Below are positions 14,887 through 22,173 of a stretch of 30,858 bases of DNA, in pieces. Source of the stretch: Candidatus Atribacteria bacterium UBA6251. Its GTDB lineage: Bacteria > Atribacterota > Phoenicimicrobiia > Phoenicimicrobiales > Phoenicimicrobiaceae. Made by a program: the position numbers and the translations under genes. Location of the stretch: assembly GCA_002441285.1 (NCBI GenBank), contig DJVR01000015.1:1-30858 (forward strand), written 5' to 3'. The notes under the pieces were generated by a model. It was not told the origin of the DNA. It ran no database searches and saw only the letters and a list, made by a program, of their open reading frames with translations. Each line of letters starts with the position of its first letter. Positions within the stretch are counted from its first letter, which is position 1.

Positions 14887-16077
14887 TTAAACCTCTTTTA
14901 GCTCTCCTTCTGTTTTAGCTACCACCACTGCGCAGGCAGCATCTCCAGTAACATTACAAGAGGTCCGAGCCATATCCAATATTCGGTCAATTCCAGCAAT
15001 TAGTGCTACTCCCTCTAGAGGTAAACCTACTGCCGTAAGTACCATAGTTAACATAACTAACCCTGCTCCTGGCACTCCAGCAGTTCCTACAGAAGCCAGC
15101 AAAGCAGTTAATAATACAGTAAGCTGTCCACCAAATCCTAAAGGAATATTATAGGCTTGAGCTACAAATAAAGCACAGATGCCCTGATATAAAGCTGTAC
15201 CATCCATATTTACTGTTGCTCCCAAAGGTAATACAAAACTACTAATGGTGTTAGAAACTCCCAAATTGTCCTGGGTTACCCGCATAGAAACAGGGAGAGT
15301 AGCTGAACTACTGCAGGTAGTAAAAGCAAGTAAGGCAGCTTCACTAAACCCCTTGAAAAATTTCCCTGGCTTCATCTTGGCAACAATAGAAACCATTCCA
15401 GAATATACTACCACTTCATGAATGATAATCCCCAGGTAAACCGCAAAAATTAATTTTGCAAAAGGCACTAAAACTGATAAGCCATGAGCTCCCACCGTAG
15501 TGGCAATAAGGGCAAATACTCCATAAGGGGCGAATTCCATTACTATACCAGTAAGTTTATACATTGTTTCGGCAAATCCTTCAAAAAACTTCAGAACTGC
15601 TGTACCTTTCTCTCCTGCCCTAGTCATAGCATAGCCAAAAAAGAGTGCAAAAACTATTACCTGCAGGACTGTCCCCTGAGCCATTGCTCCAATTGGGTTG
15701 GTAGGAATAAGATTAACTAAAGTATCTATTAGGGAAGGTGCTTTTGTTGCCTCTTGAGCTACCCCTTCTAAGACTAAATTCATTCCTGCTCCTGGTCGTA
15801 ATATATTACCCATTAATAATCCAATAATTATCGCAAAAGCGGTGGTGATTAAATAATAAGCGATGGTTTTACCAGCTACCCGACCTAGCTTTTTTGGTTC
15901 AGCAATACTGGAAACCCCAACTACTAAAGTGGAAAAGATAAGTGGAATAATTAACATTTTCAATAGAGAAAGAAAAATAGTACCTACTGGTTTAATCCAA
16001 GCTATACCAGGTCCCCAAATGGCTCCCAAAATTATCCCCAAAACAAATCCTATTAAAATTTTTTGGAAAAGTTTCAT
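14887..16077 (-). CDS. Dicarboxylate/amino acid:cation symporter (GltPh-like)
   Basis: DAACS-family sodium- or proton-coupled transporter of 396 residues with eight helices and two re-entrant hairpins. Signature stretches are the serine-rich TTCSSSATLP of hairpin 1, NMDGTALYQG of helix 7, the hairpin-2 region ASVGTAGVPGAG, and DRILDMARTSCNVTGDA of helix 8. In the last, the Asp and Arg at the GltPh Asp394/Arg397 positions are kept. That Arg contacts the side-chain carboxylate and points to aspartate, glutamate or C4-dicarboxylate. The ATG at 16077 has TGGAGGA upstream. It follows an Asp/Glu racemase on the same strand after 90 bases, supporting acidic amino acids as substrate. The terminator at 14796-14844 closes the unit. 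Confidence 0.95.
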   Translation of the reverse strand: MKLFQKILIGFVLGIILGAIWGPGIAWIKPVGTIFLSLLKMLIIPLIFSTLVVGVSSIAEPKKLGRVAGKTIAYYLITTAFAIIIGLLMGNILRPGAGMNLVLEGVAQEATKAPSLIDTLVNLIPTNPIGAMAQGTVLQVIVFALFFGYAMTRAGEKGTAVLKFFEGFAETMYKLTGIVMEFAPYGVFALIATTVGAHGLSVLVPFAKLIFAVYLGIIIHEVVVYSGMVSIVAKMKPGKFFKGFSEAALLAFTTCSSSATLPVSMRVTQDNLGVSNTISSFVLPLGATVNMDGTALYQGICALFVAQAYNIPLGFGGQLTVLLTALLASVGTAGVPGAGLVMLTMVLTAVGLPLEGVALIAGIDRILDMARTSCNVTGDAACAVVVAKTEGELKEV

Positions 16078-16167
16078 TTTTTAATTTTCCTCCATTTTAA
16101 AATAAATTGTTAAGGAAAAATTAGATAATTTTTATTTATTTAGCCAATTTTATTCTCTTCTTTTATT

Positions 16168-16860
16168 TCACCTCGCCTTCTCTATAGCTACTCTAGCTAA
16201 AACTTGTGTTGGGTCTATTAAAGGAATTGAAATTTCTTTTTCTTTAAGAATTAAAGGAATCTCGGTACAACCCGCAATTATCGCTTCGGCACCTCTTTCA
16301 ATTAAATTCTTTACGATAGAGAGGAGGTTCTCCTTTATCTTTTTAGATAAATCACCTCCTTTAATTGCATAGATTATTCTCATAATCTCATCTTTCTCTT
16401 TTTCTTCAGGAGAGATAATCTCTATATTAAATTTTCCAAAATATTGGGGATAAATTTTCGTTTTATAAGTACCCAAAGTAGCTAAAAGACCTGCTTTTTT
16501 TATCCGGGGAATCTTTTTCTTGCTCTCTTTAGCTGTTTCTTCTATCATATTTAATATGGGAACCTTGATGCCTTTTTGAATCAAAGGGAGAAAATAATGA
16601 GCAGTATTACAGGGGATAAGAATGAAATCTACTCCAGCTTTCTCTAAATTCTGAGCAGTTTTCCGTAAAGCTGGCAAGGGATCCTCTCCTTCCCCCAGGA
16701 TAGCGGCTGTCCGATCTGGTATTTTGGGATTATTATCAATAATTATTCTTAAATGATCCTGATCTTTTTTGGCTGGAGTAAGTTTAATTATTTTATTCAA
16801 TAAATCAATAGTGGCTTCGGGACCCATTCCACCAAGAATCCCAATAATCTTCTCTGGCAT
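16168..16860 (-). CDS. Aspartate/glutamate racemase family protein
   Basis: PLP-independent racemase of 230 residues with two half-domains. It has the N-terminal IGILGGMGPEATIDL motif (about 6-20) and the paired catalytic cysteines C84 in PCNTAH and C198 in GCTEIP, which are the two bases that interconvert L and D forms. Both are intact, so the protein should be active on Asp or possibly Glu. The ATG at 16860 lacks a convincing Shine-Dalgarno; the extended -10 at 16878-16886 would place the transcript start only about ten bases upstream. The acidic amino-acid symporter is next in line, suggesting uptake and racemisation of D/L-Asp or Glu. The exact substrate within the family cannot be read from the sequence. 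Confidence 0.92.
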   Translation of the reverse strand: MPEKIIGILGGMGPEATIDLLNKIIKLTPAKKDQDHLRIIIDNNPKIPDRTAAILGEGEDPLPALRKTAQNLEKAGVDFILIPCNTAHYFLPLIQKGIKVPILNMIEETAKESKKKIPRIKKAGLLATLGTYKTKIYPQYFGKFNIEIISPEEKEKDEIMRIIYAIKGGDLSKKIKENLLSIVKNLIERGAEAIIAGCTEIPLILKEKEISIPLIDPTQVLARVAIEKAR

Positions 16861-16877
16861 CTTAGATTCTCTCTCTC

Positions 16878-16886
16878 ATTATACCA
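16878..16886 (-). promoter_or_regulatory. Extended -10 promoter of the racemase gene
   Basis: TGGTATAAT on the - strand, with its downstream edge 17 bases from the ATG. The predicted start would leave a leader of about ten bases without a clear ribosome site. Confidence 0.65.
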
Positions 16887-17429
16887 AATTTTCTTTTAAG
16901 TTTTTTAATACCAACGTATATATTATCCCAAAAATTTTCTAATAAATCAATCTTGATTTTCTCCCACAATTTATTTATCTCTTTAATAGAATATTTTGTA
17001 TATTTTTTATTATCTATATGCCTCTTATTATCCCCCTCTATTCTATCACTTCACACCAATCTCTTTAATCTCTTTAACCCCAATTTATAGATACTCTAAA
17101 TCTAAACAGGATTTATTGCAAAAGAATATTTCGATGGGCGGAGAATTTTATTGTCTTAATTATAATTTATAACTTATTACTTCTAACTTAAATTACTTTT
17201 CTTTTACCCAAAAATGGTATCAATTCCTATTAATTTATTTTTTATTAAAAAATATTTATAATACATAATATTTTTAGATAATATAAAATATAAATAATGA
17301 AGAACTCTAAATAATATAATTATAATAAAATTATTCTACTAATATGCTTATCTTTATACATATTTAAAAATAACAAGCAAAATATTTTTAGCAATTTATT
17401 TTTCCACTTACGAAAAATTGATGATATTT
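16887..17429. other. AT-rich intergenic region, no supported gene
   Basis: About 540 bases between divergent units. A lysine-rich - strand frame without a start codon runs into the racemase start (see rejected items). A short GC-richer patch near 17134-17150 (ATGGGCGGAG) is the only departure from strongly A/T composition. I see no RNA fold, repeat or mobile element. Confidence 0.5.
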
Positions 17430-17463
17430 TTGACTTTTTATTTAGTATACGATATATTAGTAT
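17430..17463 (+). promoter_or_regulatory. marR promoter with TTAGTAT direct repeats
   Basis: TTGACT (17430-17435) and TATATT (17453-17458) are spaced by 17 bases. TTAGTAT occurs at 17442-17448 and again at 17457-17463, a 15-base period, flanking and overlapping the -10. This is a plausible autoregulatory operator for the MarR protein encoded 23 bases downstream. Confidence 0.65.
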
Positions 17464-17485
17464 TAAATATATTTAAAGGAAAATA

Positions 17486-17938
17486 ATGGAAAACAAAGAC
17501 TTAAGTGAAGAAGTTTTGGTTAGTTTAAGACAAATTGTTAGAGCAATGTCTATCCATTCCAAATCTTTAGTCAAACACTATGGATTGACTTCGCCTCAAT
17601 TACTTATTTTACAGGAACTTTACCATACTAATCAAATTTCGATCGGAGAAATAGCCAGAAGAATTAGTTTAAGTCACGCAACAGTAACTGATATTCTTGA
17701 TCGATTGGAAACCAAAAATCTAATTTTAAGAGTAAGAAGTAATCTTGATCGACGACAAGTTTTTATAAAAATTACCCCAAAGGCAAAAGATATTATTAGT
17801 AAAAATCCTTCTTTATTACAAGAAGAATTCTTAACAGAATTCAATAAATTACAAAAGTGGGAACAGTATTTAATTTTATCTTCGGTAAAAAGAATTGCAT
17901 CTATGATGAACACAAAAAAATACTTGAAAATTAAATAA
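17486..17938 (+). CDS. MarR-family transcriptional regulator
   Basis: 150 residues with winged helix-turn-helix architecture. The recognition region is ISIGEIARRISLSHATVTDILDRLETKNLILRV (about 51-83), followed by the wing RSNLDRRQVFIKIT. N- and C-terminal helices should form the dimer interface. The ATG at 17486 follows AAAGGA. It lies about 100 bases upstream of the opu genes on the same strand and has its own promoter with TTAGTAT repeats. MarR-type proteins control several glycine-betaine uptake and ectoine systems, so control of this transporter is likely but not shown. No ligand-binding residue can be assigned. Confidence 0.92.
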   Translation: MENKDLSEEVLVSLRQIVRAMSIHSKSLVKHYGLTSPQLLILQELYHTNQISIGEIARRISLSHATVTDILDRLETKNLILRVRSNLDRRQVFIKITPKAKDIISKNPSLLQEEFLTEFNKLQKWEQYLILSSVKRIASMMNTKKYLKIK

Positions 17939-18039
17939 AAATTATCAAATCCATTTAAATTATCAATTTGATTATTTACTTCTAATAGATTACTTTTTGG
18001 AAAACAAAATAATCTCATTAATAATTAAGGAGGTTTATT

Positions 18040-18697
18040 ATTTCTCTTTAACTTTTTTTAGAATATTATCATTATAAGATTGTACAAGAAATTTTAAATC
18101 ATATTAAAATAATCGCTATAAGCATACCAATTTCAGTAATTATTAGCATATCAGCAGGATTCTATATTTCATCTCGCCCTAAATTAGCTAAGTATGTATT
18201 AATATTACTAGTATTATGATGACTATACCCAGCTTAGCCCTTTTTGGAGTTATGGTCTTTATTTTTGCCCCATTTAAACTGGGTCTGGGAATAGTACCAG
18301 CAGTTGGGGCAATTACAATTTATTCTTTATTGCCTATTACCCGCGCAATACCTATCTGGCTTTAAACCAAGTAAAACCAAGTGTGATAGAAGCAGCTCGA
18401 GGCATTGGAATGTCTAAACAGCAAATTCTATGGAAAATACAAATTCCTTTATCTGTACCTGTAATTATGTCTGGAATAAGAACTGCTATAGTGATGGGAG
18501 TAAGTGTAGCAACTTATGCCTCTCTCATTGCTGCAGGTGGATTAGGCTATTTTATTTTTGCAGGAATTGGAAGAGCTAATTTGACTATGGTACTGGTGGG
18601 TGCAATTCTGGTTTCTATGTTAGGTATTGGAATAAATTTTCTTCTATTAAAAGTAGAAGATTGGTTAACCCCCAAAGGGTTAAAGGTGAAAAGATAA
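18040..18697 (+). pseudogene. OpuC-type permease, decayed first copy
   Basis: Three frames together give an OpuCB/OpuCD-like permease: IKIIAISIPISVIISISAGF then KLAKYVLI (frame 1), IMMTIPSLALFG and LGLGIVPAVGAITIYSLLPITR (frame 2), then NTYLALNQVKPSVIEAARGIGMSKQQILW and the C-terminal half (frame 3, ending 18697). Frame breaks are at about 18196-18216 (stop TGA at 18217) and about 18342-18350 (stop TAA at 18363); both fit loss of one base. A strong AAGGAGG at 18027-18033 is kept, but the codon at start distance is ATT (18040) and a TAA follows at 18049. The EAA motif (EAARGIGM) is intact. The ATPase gene starts 20 bases after. The second permease of the operon (19836) is complete and may substitute. 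Confidence 0.85.
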
Positions 18698-18717
18698 ATA
18701 ATAAGGGAGTAAAATCA

Positions 18718-19818
18718 ATGATAGAATTGGCAGAAGTAACTAAAACATTTGGAAACAAAGTTGCAGTAAACAATATAAATCTTAATATTAAAAAAGGTTC
18801 GATAACTATTCTCATTGGACCTTCAGGATGCGGAAAAACCACTATATTAAGAATGATAAATAGGCTAACTCCTTACGATAAAGGTGATATTCTCATCAAT
18901 GGTACTTCAATTAATAACATAGACCCAGTTGAATTAAGAAGAAATATCGGATATGTAATTCAGGAAATAGGGCTCTTTCCTCATCTTACCGTCTTTGAGA
19001 ATATTGCGATTGTCCCTCGCCTGCTTAAATGGGAACAGAAAAAAATTGAAAAAAGAGTTAAAGAACTGCTTGATCTGGTTACTCTAGACCATAGTTTTGC
19101 ACAAAAATATCCCCTTCAACTATCTGGTGGAGAAAAACAGAGAGTTGGTATAGCAAGGGCTTTAGCAGCTGAGCCAGAAATATTACTTATGGATGAACCT
19201 TTTGGTGCAATTGACCCCATAAACAGGCTTAAACTACAAGACTCCTTTTTAGAAATCCAGGAAGAAATTGAAAAAACTGTAGTTTTTGTAACTCATGATA
19301 TTAATGAAGCTATAAAACTAGGGAATAAAATAGCTATTGTAAATAATGGTAACCTGGTACAATACGATGAAGTCGTTAAAATACTTAATAAACCAGTAAA
19401 TGAGTTTGTGGAAAACCTTTTAGGAAAAGATAGAAACTTAAAAGCCCTTTCTCTCAAAAAAACCAAAGACCTAATTACCAAAGATGGTTTCATAACTGTC
19501 TCAAATATTGAATCTCACGAAAAAGTGAAAGAAAAAATGATAAAAAAGGATGTTTTTATTGCTTTTGCTTTAAACGAAAATGATCATCTTAAAGGTCGTT
19601 TTTTATTAGAAAAAGAGCAAGGTATTGAAAAACTTAGACTTATTTATAACTCAGCACCCTGGATTATTGAAAGACAGAATAATCTAAATGAAGCACTCTC
19701 AAAAATGTTGGAAGCAGGGGAAAAAGAACTCCCGGTAGTAGATCGAAGAAAAAAGTTTGTTGGAGTGATTAAATTAAGCAATATTTTTGAAGAATTTAAA
19801 AAAAATAAAACTTTTTAA
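18718..19818 (+). CDS. opuCA: Glycine betaine/carnitine/choline ABC transporter ATP-binding protein
   Basis: 366 residues. ABC ATPase domain about 1-240: Walker A GPSGCGKTT (about 34-42), Q-loop VIQEIGLFPHLT, signature LSGGEKQRVGIARAL, Walker B ILLMDEPFGA, and H-loop VFVTHDINEA. A pair of CBS-like segments follows (about 260-366), ending with PVVDRRKKFVGVIKLSNIFEE. In OpuA/OpuC ATPases these domains sense ionic strength or cyclic-di-AMP, so osmotic gating is likely. The frame is open from 18661, inside the preceding permease remnant; ATG 18718 with GGGAG upstream matches the normal N terminus (MIELAEVTKTF). It powers solute import with the permeases at 18040 and 19836. Confidence 0.94.
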   Translation: MIELAEVTKTFGNKVAVNNINLNIKKGSITILIGPSGCGKTTILRMINRLTPYDKGDILINGTSINNIDPVELRRNIGYVIQEIGLFPHLTVFENIAIVPRLLKWEQKKIEKRVKELLDLVTLDHSFAQKYPLQLSGGEKQRVGIARALAAEPEILLMDEPFGAIDPINRLKLQDSFLEIQEEIEKTVVFVTHDINEAIKLGNKIAIVNNGNLVQYDEVVKILNKPVNEFVENLLGKDRNLKALSLKKTKDLITKDGFITVSNIESHEKVKEKMIKKDVFIAFALNENDHLKGRFLLEKEQGIEKLRLIYNSAPWIIERQNNLNEALSKMLEAGEKELPVVDRRKKFVGVIKLSNIFEEFKKNKTF

Positions 19819-19835
19819 AATGAAGGCACCATACT

Positions 19836-20543
19836 ATGAATATAATTTCTTACTACTTCAATAATTTTGGTAAAATAATGTTTGCTCTGGAAACACATAT
19901 TTTTATCTTCTTAGTATCTCTAACCTTTTCAATAATTATTGGAATAACAATAAGTATTTTTATTACCCAAGAAGGCAAGAAAAAAATTGGTAGAATAATC
20001 CTTTCGGTTATGGGAGCTGCTCAATCAGTACCATCTTTAGTCATAATTGCTCTAACCTTTATTTTTATAGGCATAGGTATAAAACCGGCAATTTTTGCCC
20101 TGATTGTTTACAGTTTGGTCCCTATCATTTTCAACACTACCTCTGGTATTTTTAGTGTTAATCAAGACGTCATTGAGGCTGGTAAAGGAATGGGTTTGAC
20201 TCAAAACCAACTACTTTGGAAAGTAAAAATACCTATAGCTTTACCAGTGATAATGGGGGGAATAAGGAGCTCGGCTACAATTATTATTGGTTCTGCTACT
20301 GTAGCTGCGGTAATCGGAGGTGGAGGATTAGGAGATTTCATCTTTATTGGCCTTAAATTGCAGAAACCAGAGATACTTATTTCTGGGGCTCTGACTGTTT
20401 CTTTACTAGCCATAATAGTAGATTATATTATATCTATTATTGAAAAAAAGATAGTCTCTAAAGGATTAAAAATAAAAAAGAGTAGGAGGATTTATCATGA
20501 AAAACTACATAAGTATAATTACGATTTTTGTATTAATTTCTAG
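19836..20543 (+). CDS. Glycine betaine/carnitine/choline ABC transporter permease
   Basis: 235 residues with about six membrane helices. It has the family core AAQSVPSLVIIALTFIF near 56-72, the EAA loop EAGKGMGLTQNQLLWKVKIPIALPVIMGG (about 113-141) and VAAVIGGGGLGDFIF. Start is ATG 19836 with GAAGG upstream, 17 bases after the ATPase. The last 20 or so residues are unusual: they overlap the binding-protein gene by 47 bases. One extra A in the run at 20474-20479 would end the protein at TAG 20483-20485, just before that gene's ribosome site. The extension therefore probably reflects a one-base deletion or base-call error. As the only intact permease, it may form the channel as a homodimer. Confidence 0.9.
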   Translation: MNIISYYFNNFGKIMFALETHIFIFLVSLTFSIIIGITISIFITQEGKKKIGRIILSVMGAAQSVPSLVIIALTFIFIGIGIKPAIFALIVYSLVPIIFNTTSGIFSVNQDVIEAGKGMGLTQNQLLWKVKIPIALPVIMGGIRSSATIIIGSATVAAVIGGGGLGDFIFIGLKLQKPEILISGALTVSLLAIIVDYIISIIEKKIVSKGLKIKKSRRIYHEKLHKYNYDFCINF

Positions 20544-21411
20544 TTTAGTTTTAGGCACAATAATTACATGCGGAGCAGAAACTAAAAAAATTGTAGTCGG
20601 AGCAAAAGATTTTACTGAACAGTACGTATTAGGAAATTTAATTTCCTTATTATTGCAAGAAAATGGTTTTAAAGTAGAAGAAAAATTTGGTACAGCAGCA
20701 GCAATAACCAGGGCAGCCTTAATCAGTGGTCAAATTGATGTTATGCCTGATTATACTGGAACTGCTAGCGCCGTATATTTTAAATATCCTGAAAAAATAA
20801 ATGATCCAGTAGAGCTATACGAAAGAGTAAAAAAAGACGATCTAGAACAAAACAATATGATATGGATTGGAAGAACTTCTTTTAATAACACTTATGCTTT
20901 GGCTATAAAAAAAGATATGATAGAAGAAATGGGAACATCTATCTCTAGTTTAACTGATTATGTCAATAAAAATCCAGAAAAAGTTCTTTTTGCAGTAAAT
21001 CATACTTTTTATGAAAGAGAATATGATGGAATTTTTGCGATGGCAAAATTTTATGGTATGAATATCATAAGAAAGAATGTAAAACCTATGGATACAGGTT
21101 TAACTTATGAAGCCATCGATAGAAACCAAGTCGATGTAGCTATGGTATTTGGGACTGATGCCAAGCTTAAAAAGTTTAATTTACATGTTTTGGAAGATGA
21201 TAAAAATTTTTTCCCCATCTATAATGTCTCCATAGTAATCCGTAAAGAAATCTTAGATAAATATCCAGAAATTGAAAAAATACTACTACCTATTACTGAA
21301 TTAATAGATACAGAAACTATGATTAATTTAAATTATGAAGTTGATGGTGATGGTAAGCCAGCTGAAATAGTTGCTAAAGAATTTCTTAGAGAAAAAGGAT
21401 TGATAAAATAG
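20497..21411 (+). CDS. opuCC: Glycine betaine/carnitine/choline-binding protein (OpuCC/ProX-like)
   Basis: 304 residues. An N-terminal signal sequence spans about 1-28 with Cys25 in TIITCGAE; the residue before the Cys is Thr, so a lipoprotein anchor is possible but atypical. The binding domain begins KKIVVGAKDFTEQYVLGNL, followed by SGQIDVMPDYTGTA (about 75-88) and AIDRNQVDVAMVFGTDAKL, all typical of the OpuC family. These proteins bind quaternary ammonium solutes through an aromatic cage; which solute cannot be determined here. ATG 20497 has AGGAGGA six bases upstream and lies inside the extended end of the permease frame. The terminator at 21445-21478 closes the operon. Confidence 0.92.
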   Translation: MKNYISIITIFVLISSLVLGTIITCGAETKKIVVGAKDFTEQYVLGNLISLLLQENGFKVEEKFGTAAAITRAALISGQIDVMPDYTGTASAVYFKYPEKINDPVELYERVKKDDLEQNNMIWIGRTSFNNTYALAIKKDMIEEMGTSISSLTDYVNKNPEKVLFAVNHTFYEREYDGIFAMAKFYGMNIIRKNVKPMDTGLTYEAIDRNQVDVAMVFGTDAKLKKFNLHVLEDDKNFFPIYNVSIVIRKEILDKYPEIEKILLPITELIDTETMINLNYEVDGDGKPAEIVAKEFLREKGLIK

Positions 21412-21444
21412 AAATTTACCAATTAAATGACTGATTAACTTATT

Positions 21445-21478
21445 TGGGTGGAGGTATAAGTCACCACCCATTTTCTTT
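21445..21478 (+). terminator. Intrinsic terminator of the opu operon
   Basis: TGGGTGG (21445-21451) pairs with CCACCCA (21464-21470) around a 12-base loop, followed at once by TTTTCTTT. It lies 33 bases after the binding-protein stop. Confidence 0.78.
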
Positions 21479-21539
21479 ATTAACATATATTAATCTTCCT
21501 TAAAATTTATTAACCTTATCAGGTAGGGGGGGTCATACA

Positions 21540-22037
21540 ATGAAAATTGGAATACTTTCAGATACTCATGATAATTTACCAAAAATTAAAAAAGCAGTTG
21601 AAATTTTTAATCAAGAAAAAGTGGAATTAGTTTTACATGCAGGTGACTTTACTTCTCCTTTTACCTCCAAAGAATTCAAAAATTTGAACTCTCCCCTTAA
21701 AGGGGTGTTCGGGAATAACGATGGAGATAAACTTTATCTTCAGGAAAAATTTAAGGAAATCGGGGAACTTTATGTGGGAGTTTATCAGACAATTTTAAAT
21801 AATAAAAATATAATCATGCTCCACAAAGAAGAATTAATAGATGCCCTGGCAAAAAGTCAAAAATTTGACCTAATTATCTATGGGCATACCCATCGTTTTG
21901 ATTTACGTAAAATTGGAGGTACTCTAATTATAAATCCCGGTGAATGTGGTGGCTGGCTTACTGGGAAGAGTACCATTGCTTTATTAGATATAAAAACTTG
22001 GGAGGCAAAAATTGTAGAACTAACGAATAGCATTTAG
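21540..22037 (+). CDS. YfcE/MJ0936-family metallophosphodiesterase
   Basis: 165 residues. Calcineurin-like metal motifs are all present: LSDTHDN (about 6-12), HAGDFTS (34-40), GNNDGD, then IIYGHTHRFD and LIINPGECGG. This matches the small YfcE/MJ0936 phosphoesterase group, which hydrolyses phosphodiesters such as 2',3'-cAMP or model substrates with a two-metal centre. The ATG at 21540 follows GTAGGGGGGG at normal spacing. It stands alone on the + strand between the opu terminator and a 21-bp inverted repeat. Physiological substrate unknown. Confidence 0.93.
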   Translation: MKIGILSDTHDNLPKIKKAVEIFNQEKVELVLHAGDFTSPFTSKEFKNLNSPLKGVFGNNDGDKLYLQEKFKEIGELYVGVYQTILNNKNIIMLHKEELIDALAKSQKFDLIIYGHTHRFDLRKIGGTLIINPGECGGWLTGKSTIALLDIKTWEAKIVELTNSI

Positions 22038-22047
22038 AAAATAGAAA

Positions 22048-22144
22048 TAGTTAGCTAGTTAATTGGTTGCTTAGTTAATTAATTGATAAATGAGTAAATT
22101 AAAGAATTAATATAAAAATAATTAACCAACTAACTAGCTAACTA
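22048..22144. repeat. 21-bp inverted repeat between convergent genes
   Basis: Arms at 22048-22068 and 22124-22144 are complementary at 20 of 21 positions, starting TAGTTAGCTAGTTA on both strands, around a 55-base A/T-rich loop. The left side continues with TTAGTTAATT-like words, suggesting derivation from a short TAGTTA-type tandem repeat. It may serve as a terminator for both convergent genes, but neither strand has a clean T-tract. Confidence 0.75.
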
Positions 22145-22173
22145 GATATTAACGACTATCCACAACTCTAATT

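Noticed and set aside
16863..17065. Lysine-rich - strand open frame (contains INKLWEKIKIDLLENF) ending just before the racemase ATG
   Set aside because: It has no ATG start, no ribosome site, no family resemblance I recognise, and A/T-rich sequence yields such frames easily. It also contains the racemase promoter.
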